64,000 bases of DNA from Paraburkholderia aspalathi (lineage in GTDB: Bacteria; Pseudomonadota; Gammaproteobacteria; Burkholderiales; Burkholderiaceae). How positions within the stretch are numbered: the stretch's first letter is position 1; each line of letters begins with the position of its first letter. Under the pieces are notes generated by a model, which did no database searches, was not told the DNA's origin, and was given only the letters and a program-made list of their open reading frames with translations. The position numbers and the translations under genes were made by a program. Where the stretch lies: contig NZ_FPBH01000022.1 in NCBI RefSeq assembly GCF_900116445.1, forward strand, positions 62,001 to 126,000, in the 5' to 3' direction. Below, piece by piece: positions 25,769 to 34,436 of the stretch.

Positions 25769-26224
25769 ATGAGCAGCGAGCGTTACACCAGCCTGATCGT
25801 GGATCTGTGCGCGACCGTCGGTCTCGGCGACGCGGACCATGTGCTGCGCACGCGGTCGATCGAGGTCGAAGGCTTCGACGTGCGGCTCGACTATTTCGAG
25901 CGCGACCTCGACGCGATGTATGCGAATTTTCATTTCGGCACGGTGACGGCCGGGCGCACGCTCGTCGTGTTCCGGCTCATGCTCGAAGCCAACCTGCTGA
26001 TCTATGCACAGGATCAGGCGCAACTGGGGCTCGATACGGACACGGGCGGCGTGGTGCTGGTGCTGCGCTTGCCGTTCGCCGACGGTCTCAACGGCGAAGG
26101 GCTCGCCGATCTGCTCGCGCACTACGCGGAGCATGGCCGCTACTGGCGGCAAAACATCGTCGAATCGAACGACGAGATGTTTGAAGGCATCGCTTCGGGG
26201 GAGTACTTCTGGCTGCGGGCCTAA
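25769..26224 (+). CDS. hpaB: T3SS effector chaperone HpaB (CesT family)
   Basis: A 151-residue, small, rather acidic protein with the alternating strand-helix pattern of CesT-type chaperones (VEGFDVRLDYFERDLDAMYANFHFG). HpaB is a general effector chaperone in Xanthomonas that also blocks export of early substrates and is controlled by HpaA. Its position after the pilin-type gene is the same as in those clusters. ATG 25769 has AAGG 7 bases upstream; the frame is open further upstream but runs through the terminator. Confidence 0.85.
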   Translation: MSSERYTSLIVDLCATVGLGDADHVLRTRSIEVEGFDVRLDYFERDLDAMYANFHFGTVTAGRTLVVFRLMLEANLLIYAQDQAQLGLDTDTGGVVLVLRLPFADGLNGEGLADLLAHYAEHGRYWRQNIVESNDEMFEGIASGEYFWLRA

Positions 26225-26245
26225 GCCCGCATCACCTCATCCGCA

Positions 26246-26710
26246 TTACCCCTTCGACGCCTCTTCGACATTGTGCGCGCCCTGCTTCAGCAACTCCGCG
26301 ATCTGGTTGACTGCCGCCTGCTCGAGTTGCATCACGCCGCCCAGTACGTTCAAGCCAGCCGACGCCATGCCGGTCGCATCGTTCGCGACGGTGGCCGCGC
26401 CTTGCGTCAGCCCGCCGAACCGGCCGGGACGCCCCGGCACGCCGCCCGGCATGCCTCCCGCGCTTTGCTGAGGCACCACAGGCCTGCTCGCCGACGAGGT
26501 GTTGGCCGAGAACGACGCGCCCTTGCGCTTGCCGGTTGCCTCGCCGCTGCCGTTGGCGGCGAGCTGGCTGAGATTCGCGTCCGCTTGCTGACTGGCGTGC
26601 GCCGCCCCGTCGACGGGCTTGCGGCCGCCGGTGGCAGGCGACGACGGCGTGCTGATGTCGGATAGTGGTAGCGTGCTGCTCGGGCGTGAAATCGACGGGG
26701 AATCCGGCAT
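26246..26710 (-). CDS. HrpB-regulon small protein sharing the pilin candidate's C-terminus (possible secreted protein)
   Basis: A 154-residue protein. Residues 1-90 are Ser/Ala/Pro/Gln-rich and look unstructured. A Gly/Pro stretch (GGMPGGVPGRPGRFGG) follows, then a helical C-terminus. Residues 127-154 match residues 27-54 of the 55-residue protein at 25427 in an ungapped alignment (13 of 28 identical: MQxEQ, GAxNV, ASxG). There is no signal peptide and no cysteine. CAGGAG before ATG 26710 fixes the start. A perfect hrpII/PIP box upstream places it in the HrpB regulon. A harpin-like, pilus-associated or other secreted role is inferred; I do not recognise a named family. Confidence 0.75.
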   Translation of the reverse strand: MPDSPSISRPSSTLPLSDISTPSSPATGGRKPVDGAAHASQQADANLSQLAANGSGEATGKRKGASFSANTSSASRPVVPQQSAGGMPGGVPGRPGRFGGLTQGAATVANDATGMASAGLNVLGGVMQLEQAAVNQIAELLKQGAHNVEEASKG

Positions 26711-26786
26711 GGTGCGAGGCTCCTGAAGGAAATGCGCGCTGCGGTGACGAAGCGCAAGACGGGACGTCGAACAGGCATCCTGCTCG

Positions 26787-26847
26787 ACCTTACAACAGGC
26801 GTACGAGGCCCGCGGTAACAGCGCGAAATAGTGTGCGACGAAGCGAA
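26787..26847 (-). promoter_or_regulatory. hrpII/PIP box and -10 for the 26246-26710 gene
   Basis: On the minus strand TTCGC-N15-TTCGC occupies 26847-26823 and, after 30 bases, TAAGGT lies at 26792-26787. The predicted start of transcription would leave a leader of roughly 70 bases before ATG 26710. It is one of two opposite boxes in the 322-base divergent gap 26711-27032, which otherwise holds no gene. Confidence 0.8.
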
Positions 26848-26937
26848 GCCGGATGCAGGGCGCGATGGGGCGAATCACGTAGCCGCGCGCACGGTCAGCC
26901 GCACGCCGGCGTCGCGCCGGCCGTCCGCGGCCCGGTC

Positions 26938-26999
26938 TTCGCACCCCCTTACGCCGGTTCGCGGACCGTCGTGCGTGAGTCACACGCAGGCGGCACACT
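26938..26999 (+). promoter_or_regulatory. hrpII/PIP box and -10 for the GNAT gene
   Basis: A perfect TTCGC-N15-TTCGC lies at 26938-26962, followed after 31 bases by CACACT at 26994-26999, which fits YANNNT. The start codon of the acetyltransferase gene is 34 bases further on. Confidence 0.8.
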
Positions 27000-27032
27000 G
27001 CATGAGTTCGTCGCTCATTCGGAGTCCGAGTC

Positions 27033-27656
27033 ATGCGCTTCATCCCGCTCGACAGCATGGAAACGCCTTATCTGCGGCTGCGTCCGCTCACCCTTGCCGA
27101 TGCGCCCGCCCTGTTCGACCAGATGCTCGGCGACGCCGACACGATGCGCGACCTGCCGGTGCTGCGCCATACCGGCGTGGCGCAAACCACCGAATTCGTC
27201 GACGAAGCGCTGCGCGGCTGGGACGACGGCAGCCTGATTCGCTACACGCTCGAATGCAAGGAGACCGGCCGGCTGACCGCATTGATCGAATTGAAGCCGA
27301 CGCTGCCGCGCGTGGAGATCGGCGTGATCATCAGCCGGCATGGCGGCGCTCGACGCCGCCGGGCTGGCGTACTCGCGCTGCAGGAATTGATCGACTGGCT
27401 GATCGAGCAGCCGGGCGTGTACCGCGTCTTCGCCTGCTGCGCCGTGGATGGCGCCGCGCACAGTTCGATGGAGCGCCTCGGCTTCGTCCAGGAAGCGCAG
27501 CTCACGAATCACGAGCCGCGTCCGAACCGCGGCCTCGCCGCCGACGACAGCTTTCTCTACGCTTTGACGCGACCCGCACCGGTCCCGCCGGAGCCGGCCA
27601 GCGAGGGTGCGGCCTGGCTGCGCAACACGATGCAGTGGAGTCTCGCGGACGCCTGA
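27033..27656 (+). CDS. GNAT-family N-acetyltransferase under a T3SS promoter
   Basis: A 207-residue protein of the RimJ/RimL-like GNAT type: YLRLRPLTLADAPALFDQ at the start, the VEIGVIIS strand (95-101), the acetyl-CoA loop region GGARRRRAG (104-112) and the late strand-helix AHSSMERLGF (142-151). It would transfer acetyl from acetyl-CoA to an amine. GGAG 8 bases before ATG supports the start. The perfect hrpII/PIP promoter makes it a member of the HrpB regulon: either an effector that acetylates a host target or a bacterial protein-modifying enzyme made with the T3SS. A short N-terminal tail rich in Arg and Leu does not look like a classic secretion signal. Confidence 0.82.
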   Translation: MRFIPLDSMETPYLRLRPLTLADAPALFDQMLGDADTMRDLPVLRHTGVAQTTEFVDEALRGWDDGSLIRYTLECKETGRLTALIELKPTLPRVEIGVIISRHGGARRRRAGVLALQELIDWLIEQPGVYRVFACCAVDGAAHSSMERLGFVQEAQLTNHEPRPNRGLAADDSFLYALTRPAPVPPEPASEGAAWLRNTMQWSLADA

Positions 27657-27850
27657 AGCCGCCGAACCGTCCAACCGCCCAGCAGAAGGCCCAAGCCGGA
27701 ACGAAGAAGTGTCCGCAAGACAAGCAATTGTTCACTTCTCAGGCGATAATGCAAAGGTCAGACGAATACCGCATCGCGGCCATTCGTTACGCGTGCCTCG
27801 CGAGTACCCCTCGCCGGTGGACCGAAACACAACTACGCCGGAGACCCATC

Positions 27851-30800
27851 ATGTCGCTACCGCGGCTCACCGGTCAGGTGATCGCCTTTTCGCGATTCTG
27901 GCTCGCGCGCGAGGTGGGCCTGCTGATTTCCGACGGCGCCGTCATCGAACTCGGCGCGCGCCCCTTCGCGATGCTCGCTGCCCTGCTCGAGGCGCGTGGC
28001 CGCGTTGTGTCGACCACCGAGTTGCGCGAGATCGTCTGGCCGGGCAGCAATGTCGATGCGAACACGGTGCAGGCGCAGATCTCCGCGATTCGCCGCGCGC
28101 TCGACGACGACCGCGACCTGATCGTCACCGTGGCCGGCCGCGGCTACCGCTTTGCGGGCGAAGTCCGCGTGCTCGACACCCCCGACGCCGGGCTTGATTT
28201 CCCGGTGGCGAACGCCGGCAGCATAGCCGCCTCGCTCGCCACCTCGTTCGCGGCAACAGCCGCAGCCAGCCCGCCGACCACGGTCGGACTCACGTTCGGT
28301 TCGTCGTACGGCTCGTCCTATAGCGCAACGTGGCGCGGCGCCGCTCCGGCCTCGCCGCGCACCGCGTATTCCAAAGCCGCGCCGTCCGCGACGCTGACCT
28401 CAGTCACAGCCGTATCGAGCCTCGCCGCGGCCGCCGTGCCGGCCACCTCGGCTTTTCCGGCGTTGATGCCGACCAGCGCCGTCACGTCGCTGCGCTCACA
28501 GATCATCGACCCGTCGCCGTTCATCGGCCGTCATGCCGAACTGTCCGAATTGCTTGCACTGGTGCCCACACGCCGCATCGTCACGCTGACCGGCGCATCC
28601 GGCGTCGGTAAAACGCGACTCGCGATCGAAGCCGCCAGCCACCTCGCGCCGCATTTTCCAGACGGCGATTTTTGCGCGGCGCTGGCCTCGCTCGCCCAGC
28701 CCGACCGCATCGCCAACGCGATCGGCGCGGCCATCGGCCTCGAGCCGGATAACGAGTTGGCGATGGCGGCCAATCTGGCCATGCAGATCGGCGAGCGCCG
28801 CATGCTGCTGATCGTCGATCACTGCGATCATCTGAGCGAAGCCGCGGCCGAGTTCATCGATACGCTGGTGGCGAATACAGGCGGCTTGCATGTGATCGCC
28901 ACGTGCGAGTCGCCGCTTTTCATCGGCGGCGAAACGGCCGTGCCGGTGGCCGCGTTGCGCGCGCCGCCCGAGCAGATCGACGGCACGCCCGCCACGCTCG
29001 ACTACGACGCGCTGCGCCTGCTCTTCACCCGGCTCGCGCACTGTCTGAAGCCAGCCGCTTTGCATGCGCCGCTGCCCGAAGTGGACAGCATCGCGCCGAC
29101 CACCTTTGCGGCGGCCGCGCTGATTTGCCGGCGTGTCGACGGTGTGCCGTTCGCGCTCGAACTCGCCGCGGCGACCATCGCCGGCCAGGTGCGCGCGGGT
29201 GTGCCGCCGGAAGACGCGATCGTCGCATTCGCGCGCGAACTCGATACCGTGATGACGCATCGCAGCGGCGGCCGGCGCATCGTGCTGCCGCGCGCGGCGA
29301 TCGTCCACGTCATGCTCGACCTCTCGTATGCGGCGCTCGAGGCGCCGACCCGCACCATGCTGCGCCGGCTCGGCATTTTTGCCACCGCGTTCTCGCACGA
29401 CGCTGCCTGCGAAATGCTCGGCGCGTTCGGCAGCGACTACGGCTTCGGACCGCCCGACCCGCGCCAGCTGGAACGCCAGCTTCATACGCTGATGGATGCG
29501 GGCCTCGTGAATGCGGTCGACTGCGACGGCGCCTTGCGGCTGCGCTTGCCGCCCGCCGTGCGCCGCTTCGCGCTCGACGCGCTGGAGCGCAACCGAGAAA
29601 GCGCCGAGGCCGATCTGCATCACGCCCAGTTCGTCGCCCGCGATATGGCGCGCCGTTTCGGCGCGGGCGTCGCTGTGGCCACGGCGCACAGCCGCCACGA
29701 TATCGACGCGCTGCGCGCTGCGCTCGAATGGGCCGTCTCGGTCGACAAGGTGGAACTGTGCACCGAGTTGCTCGACAACACGGCGCCGATGTGGGGGGCG
29801 CTCGCGCTCGTCGACGAATACATCGGCTGGGTGCGCGCCGTGCTGGCGCGCGTGGACAGTGTCTCGATGCGCCGTATCCGCGACGAGATGCGCTTGCGTG
29901 CCGTGCTTGCGCGCGCGTTGATGCTCAAGCGCAGCACGTCGAACGAGATCGTGGAGAGCTGGCAGCGCACCTACGAGCTCGCCAATATCTGCGCCGACAC
30001 GCCGTATCGTCTGCGTGCGCTGTTCTGCCTCGTGATGTGCGCGCTCGACGCCGGCGAGGTCGAGCATTGCCGGCGCCTCTCCAACGAGTTCAGCGAAATC
30101 GCGCCGGTGGCGCACAGCCAGGCGGTCAGCATCAACGCGCGGCGCATCGAAGGCATCGTCAAGGCGTATGCGGGCGAGTTCGATACCGCGATCCGCCTGC
30201 TCGCGCCGGTCGTCGGACTCAACGACGAAGCGGCCGACGAGATCGACGAAGACGTCAGTCGCGAGGCCAATGCGGTCGCCACCAGCTATGGGCTGTCGCT
30301 GCATCTCGTGACGCGGGCGATTCACGCCGTGGCGCTGTGGCTGGTCGGTCAACCGCATATGGCCGCGCCGCTGCGCGTCACGATCCGCGATCCCGCCGAC
30401 GAAAGCGAACCGCTCGCCGGCTGCATCGCGCTCGGCCTCGCCTGCGCACTTGCCGCACTCGACGACGACATTCCGCTCACCGAATCCTGCGCGGCGGCGA
30501 TGGTGACGCGAGCGCGAGCGGCGGGCGTGAAACGCTGGCTGCGTCTCGGCCTCGACTTTCAACTTTGGCTCGACGCGCGGCGCGGCGATCAGGAAGCCGC
30601 GCGGCGGCTGATTACCGGCGCGATGAAGCGGATGGCGCGCGAACGCGTCAATGTGCCCGATATCGCCTTCATCGCCACGCTGCTGCCGCGCATCGCGCTG
30701 CAGGACGAACCGGAATTCGCGGCCGCGCTCGGCGCGACGCTGCGCGAAGCGGTGAGCCGCAGCGAACGCACCGGCGAGCTCTGGTATGTGCCGGAGTTGC

Positions 30801-30982
30801 TGCGTCTGATTGCGACGCTGCGTCAGCGCAGCGGCGAAGATCCGCGAGCGGTGCGGCCGCTGCTTGAAGACGCGCTGCAGCGCGCCCGCCAGCACGGCGC
30901 ACGACGGCTCGAATTGCGCATCACCGTCGATCTCGAAGCGCTCGACGCATCGGCTTCCGCGGGGCTGCTTCGCGTGCGATGA
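27851..30982 (+). CDS. Winged-helix regulator with STAND (NB-ARC-like) ATPase and TPR-like domains
   Basis: A 1043-residue protein. Residues 1-105 form an OmpR/PhoB-type winged helix (ALDDDRDLIVTVAGRGYRF). A Ser/Ala/Thr-rich linker (110-215) follows. Then comes an AfsR/MalT-like ATPase starting at IDPSPFIGRHAEL, with Walker A GASGVGKTRL and Walker B RMLLIVDHCDHL, and about 500 residues of Ala/Leu-rich helical repeats. Such proteins switch on transcription when a ligand or partner releases the ATPase. It lies 194 bases after the GNAT gene and before an effector-like gene, with no hrpII box of its own, so it may be cotranscribed with the former. GGAGA upstream supports ATG 27851. The target is unknown. 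Confidence 0.85.
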   Translation: MSLPRLTGQVIAFSRFWLAREVGLLISDGAVIELGARPFAMLAALLEARGRVVSTTELREIVWPGSNVDANTVQAQISAIRRALDDDRDLIVTVAGRGYRFAGEVRVLDTPDAGLDFPVANAGSIAASLATSFAATAAASPPTTVGLTFGSSYGSSYSATWRGAAPASPRTAYSKAAPSATLTSVTAVSSLAAAAVPATSAFPALMPTSAVTSLRSQIIDPSPFIGRHAELSELLALVPTRRIVTLTGASGVGKTRLAIEAASHLAPHFPDGDFCAALASLAQPDRIANAIGAAIGLEPDNELAMAANLAMQIGERRMLLIVDHCDHLSEAAAEFIDTLVANTGGLHVIATCESPLFIGGETAVPVAALRAPPEQIDGTPATLDYDALRLLFTRLAHCLKPAALHAPLPEVDSIAPTTFAAAALICRRVDGVPFALELAAATIAGQVRAGVPPEDAIVAFARELDTVMTHRSGGRRIVLPRAAIVHVMLDLSYAALEAPTRTMLRRLGIFATAFSHDAACEMLGAFGSDYGFGPPDPRQLERQLHTLMDAGLVNAVDCDGALRLRLPPAVRRFALDALERNRESAEADLHHAQFVARDMARRFGAGVAVATAHSRHDIDALRAALEWAVSVDKVELCTELLDNTAPMWGALALVDEYIGWVRAVLARVDSVSMRRIRDEMRLRAVLARALMLKRSTSNEIVESWQRTYELANICADTPYRLRALFCLVMCALDAGEVEHCRRLSNEFSEIAPVAHSQAVSINARRIEGIVKAYAGEFDTAIRLLAPVVGLNDEAADEIDEDVSREANAVATSYGLSLHLVTRAIHAVALWLVGQPHMAAPLRVTIRDPADESEPLAGCIALGLACALAALDDDIPLTESCAAAMVTRARAAGVKRWLRLGLDFQLWLDARRGDQEAARRLITGAMKRMARERVNVPDIAFIATLLPRIALQDEPEFAAALGATLREAVSRSERTGELWYVPELLRLIATLRQRSGEDPRAVRPLLEDALQRARQHGARRLELRITVDLEALDASASAGLLRVR

Positions 30983-31029
30983 CCTCGCTTCGCACCCTGC
31001 CTGGGACTGTCATATGCGCTCCATACCGT
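30969..31029 (+). promoter_or_regulatory. hrpII/PIP box and -10 for the large effector-like gene
   Basis: A perfect TTCGC-N15-TTCGC lies at 30969-30993, overlapping the last codons of the upstream regulator gene, and TACCGT follows after 30 bases at 31024-31029. ATG 31064 is 34 bases further on. This is a textbook HrpB-target arrangement. Confidence 0.82.
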
Positions 31030-31063
31030 GACTTCAACTGCCGCTCGTTGAACGTCACGCGCC

Positions 31064-34000
31064 ATGTCCGACATCCATGCAGTACCGCAGCACCCGATTC
31101 ACACGCCCGAGGCCGAAGGGACTGAAGCGGCCGGTCATCAGCCTGCCGGTGCGCCCGCCGTGCAACCCACGGGGGCGCCACAAGCCCGGCCGCTGGTCGA
31201 CGAAACGCTGCTGGGCAGGCTCGGTAACAAGCTGTCGCGCACCGGCGCACGGCTGCGCGCGAGCAAGTTCGATATCAGCACGGCGCTCTCGCAAACGAGT
31301 CAGCACGGCAAGCCATTTGCGCCGGCCGATTTCACCGCGAATGGCGAGCGCTATCCTGCGAAGCCGGTGGTGGCGTCCAACGCCGCGGGAACGCCGTTGG
31401 CGAAGACTGAGCGGCAAGTCCGGCAGGCGCTTGGCAAGACGGCGCAGTCTTCGTCCGCTTCGTCATCCTCGGCGGGCAGACTCGCCGCAGAACATGAAAA
31501 CGAAGCATCGACGATTCCGCTCGACGCGATGGCCGGCGAGGCCGCGCTGCGCGACTATGTGGGTCGCCAATTGCCTGGCCCTCAAGGCAACCTGCTCGCG
31601 CAGGGCGAGCTTTCGCATCGGCTGGCGGCGCTGAGCGGCCCCGACGCCGCCACCGACACCCATCGCGGCGCCCTGGTCGCCCAGGCGCTACACGGCGCCA
31701 ATATCGGCGACGCGCACAGTGCCAACGAAGTGCTCGACGCACTCGAACAGCTCGACTTCGCGCAGATGCACACGGCCCGCTCGACGACGCCCGCCGAAGC
31801 CGGCGCATGGCAAGTCGCCCGCACGCTGGCGCGCACCGACGCCGGTTTCGACGCGCTCAACCAATTGCGCCATCACGGCCAGCCGCCGCCCGGCGATGCG
31901 TCGACGCAGCTCGCCCAGCGGATGATGCTGCAAGCCGCCGATGCGCTCGATCCGCCGCTCCACGGTGCAGGCCCGGCGCAAGATCCCGCGCCGGCCGCCG
32001 TCGCCGCGCGTTCAGCACCCGCGGCCGGCACGCCGCTGCATGAAACCCCGCTAGCGTGGCAGGCGTACGACGCGGCGTCGACACTGACCACACAGGGTCG
32101 TGGCGCACTCAACGCCGATCAGAAGGGCGCGTTTTTCGCATGGCGCCAGAATTTTCGGGAAGACGGACGCGGCAGCGACTTGTCGCAGGCACGCGAACGT
32201 CTTAACAAATTCTCAGCGAAGACGATCGACCGCGTCGGCGAAAACCGTTGGAAGACGTTCTTGCCGCGGCTCGCCGGCAAACGCAGCTCGCCGTTGTCGG
32301 CGCTGCGCTTCGGCACGCAAGGCGTGCCGCGCAAGACCGTCGGCACTGAGCAGGGAAAGCTCGAGGAGGCCATGCGCGGGTCGTTGGCGCCGCTCTCCGA
32401 GCGGCCCGAGATGCGCCCCGCCGCCGCGCTTTCGCATGCCCGCCCGGAGCAGTCGATCGCCGAACTCGCGGCGCTGCATGTCTGGCTCGAATCAGGCGGC
32501 TTTCCGAATGGCAAGCTCGATGCGGAACAGTTGCACAAGGTCACCGAGCGCGCGCAGCAGTTGTGCGCCGAGCTGCAACCACGCGACGTCGGTTCGCCTG
32601 CAACGCTCGCGCGCCTGCAAACCGAAACCGCGCGCTGGGCCGCCGCCGATCCGCACGCGCTCGCGCGCAGCAAGCCGTTCAAGTCGATCGCGAAACAGCC
32701 GTTCAATCTGGAACGGCTCGCCTCGTGGGGCAAGGTCGCGAAGGTGCCCGCCGATTCGCCGTTCTGGACCCATGTCTCCGACCTGAAGGACAAAGCGCGC
32801 CCGCCCGCGCCGGCCGCCACCGCGGACACTGCCGACACGGTCCGGCAAACGCTCAAGGACGTCGCACACGATCTGCAATCGAGTTCACGCCTGCGTCTTA
32901 CCGACGGCCGCCGTATCGGTGTCAGCACGCGCGGGTTGTCTGCGAATCTCAGCAAGGTGCTGCATACCGGCGGCGTGCCAATCGCGCCGCGCCTCGATCT
33001 GCGCGCGTCGAAAAGCCGTGAAGCCGTGGTCGAATTGAGCCGCGGCACGCACGGCGTCGAGATGTTCGTCGGCACCGCAAAAACGCAGGTGCGGCATGCG
33101 GGGGTCGGCGTACTGGTCGGCTACGACATGGACGTCGGGCTGACCCAGTTGCGCGCCGGGCTGACCACCCAGGCCGTGCTGCACTCGCAGGAGTTGTCCG
33201 AGCCGAGCGGCGTGTCACTGCGCGTGGCACGCCGCGTCAATCCGAACGGCACCGGCTATGAAGATAGCGCGATGCGCGAAAAACTCGAAGGCATCATCGA
33301 TCATGTCTTCGACGAAACAACTGAGGCGCACGGCGCCAACTCGGGCGGTTCACGCGGCACCTGGAACCGGCTCGCCGAACATTATTTCGATGATCCCGAT
33401 GTGTCGATCAGCTGGACCGACACTGTGGCGCGCACCGTCAAACGCGGGGCCTCTGCCGATGTCGGCCTTTCCGTAAGCGTGCCGAAGATCGGCTCGCCGT
33501 TTCGCGCGGGCGCCAACATCGGCATCGGTTATGAGAAAACCGCGAAACAGACGCTTGATTCGAATGAGCAAAGTGGACGCATGCAAATCGAGCAACATCG
33601 CGTCGGCGCCGGCTCGCGTCTGATCGGGCGGCTGAGCGGCACCGTCAGTGCGACGCAGCCGGTCGGCGCGAAAGAGTCGAGCGTGGGCGTAGGGCTCGTC
33701 TCGCTCGACGCGCCGTCCGCGACCATGACGTTCAACGACGACAGCCACCTAGCCAAAGTACAGCTGGTGCGCGAAGACGGCGCGCTGGTGCATCGCGCAT
33801 GTCTGCTCGATACGGAGTATTCGAGTGCCGAAACCTACACGCGCGCACTCGATGCGAGCCGTGACCAGTGGGTCGATCTGTTCACCGAGCAGGTAAATGC
33901 AGAACAGGAAGGCGAACGGCAGGAAGCGCGGCTGAACGGCAGGCCCGAGCCGCAGCTACCACCGGCACGCACGCTCGCGGAACAACGGCTCGACCGGCAC

Positions 34001-34351
34001 CTCGGCGATGTGAAGGCGAACCGGCGGCCAAACCAGACTTACTTCCACCGTTACCGTTTGAAGCGTAGCGCGGCGAAACAGCTCGATATGCTCGCGGCGA
34101 TGTCGAAGCAACTACCGCCCGGCGAGGCTGCTGCCGGGCGCGCGAAGATCGATGAAAAGGTGAATGGCATTCTGAACGAGCCTGCCTCGTGGATGCCGAT
34201 TGAACTGAAGGTCAAGGAGCGCACAACCAGCACGCAGAGTCCTGGCTTGAATTTCGCGCTGCAGTTGAATACGCAGACGAGCGCGACGGGAGACAGGGAG
34301 TTGTTTGCGGAGAGTATTCCGTTTGCGCTGGTGGATCAGCTGGATCGTTGA
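31064..34351 (+). CDS. Large candidate T3SS effector with an AWR motif (RipA/AvrE-HopR-like)
   Basis: A 1095-residue protein without signal peptide or membrane helix. The N-terminus is Pro/Ala/His/Thr-rich, as in many type III effectors. Ala359-Trp-Arg361 sits in GAFFAWRQNFREDGRGSD, followed by a RLNKF motif. This resembles the Ala-Trp-Arg segment that names the AWR (RipA) effectors of Ralstonia. Residues 580-930 are rich in alternating strands (RGTHGVEMFVGTAK, VGVLVGYDMDVGL), reminiscent of the C-terminal regions of large AvrE/HopR-type effectors. The hrpII/PIP box and position next to the T3SS support secretion. Exact family membership cannot be fixed by eye. No clear ribosome site precedes ATG 31064. 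Confidence 0.7.
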   Translation: MSDIHAVPQHPIHTPEAEGTEAAGHQPAGAPAVQPTGAPQARPLVDETLLGRLGNKLSRTGARLRASKFDISTALSQTSQHGKPFAPADFTANGERYPAKPVVASNAAGTPLAKTERQVRQALGKTAQSSSASSSSAGRLAAEHENEASTIPLDAMAGEAALRDYVGRQLPGPQGNLLAQGELSHRLAALSGPDAATDTHRGALVAQALHGANIGDAHSANEVLDALEQLDFAQMHTARSTTPAEAGAWQVARTLARTDAGFDALNQLRHHGQPPPGDASTQLAQRMMLQAADALDPPLHGAGPAQDPAPAAVAARSAPAAGTPLHETPLAWQAYDAASTLTTQGRGALNADQKGAFFAWRQNFREDGRGSDLSQARERLNKFSAKTIDRVGENRWKTFLPRLAGKRSSPLSALRFGTQGVPRKTVGTEQGKLEEAMRGSLAPLSERPEMRPAAALSHARPEQSIAELAALHVWLESGGFPNGKLDAEQLHKVTERAQQLCAELQPRDVGSPATLARLQTETARWAAADPHALARSKPFKSIAKQPFNLERLASWGKVAKVPADSPFWTHVSDLKDKARPPAPAATADTADTVRQTLKDVAHDLQSSSRLRLTDGRRIGVSTRGLSANLSKVLHTGGVPIAPRLDLRASKSREAVVELSRGTHGVEMFVGTAKTQVRHAGVGVLVGYDMDVGLTQLRAGLTTQAVLHSQELSEPSGVSLRVARRVNPNGTGYEDSAMREKLEGIIDHVFDETTEAHGANSGGSRGTWNRLAEHYFDDPDVSISWTDTVARTVKRGASADVGLSVSVPKIGSPFRAGANIGIGYEKTAKQTLDSNEQSGRMQIEQHRVGAGSRLIGRLSGTVSATQPVGAKESSVGVGLVSLDAPSATMTFNDDSHLAKVQLVREDGALVHRACLLDTEYSSAETYTRALDASRDQWVDLFTEQVNAEQEGERQEARLNGRPEPQLPPARTLAEQRLDRHLGDVKANRRPNQTYFHRYRLKRSAAKQLDMLAAMSKQLPPGEAAAGRAKIDEKVNGILNEPASWMPIELKVKERTTSTQSPGLNFALQLNTQTSATGDRELFAESIPFALVDQLDR

Positions 34352-34436
34352 GGTGCCGCAAGCGCGCCAACCTTGCTCCCGATCCCCGGTTGCGACCATC
34401 AGTTTAAAAGCGCCCGGGGAAAGAACCTCCGGTTGA

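Noticed and set aside
26748..26771. A third CGAA-N16-CGAA (minus-strand hrpII-like) match upstream of the 154-residue gene
   Set aside because: It ends only 37 bases before the start codon, and no YANNNT lies at 30-31 bases; transcription would start inside the gene. The perfect box at 26823-26847 is the better candidate.
26831..27850. Possible N-terminal extension of the winged-helix/STAND regulator
   Set aside because: The frame is open upstream of 27851 but it overlaps the GNAT gene in another frame, is Arg/Pro-rich, and the real winged-helix start has its own ribosome site.
28496..30895. 799-codon open frame on the minus strand opposite the winged-helix/STAND gene
   Set aside because: Composition is Arg/His/Gln-rich without any recognisable motif, while the plus frame has clear Walker motifs and a winged helix.
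34383..34420. TCCCCGG/CCGGGGA inverted repeat after the effector-like gene as a terminator
   Set aside because: Seven base pairs separated by a 24-base loop and without a T-run; not convincing.
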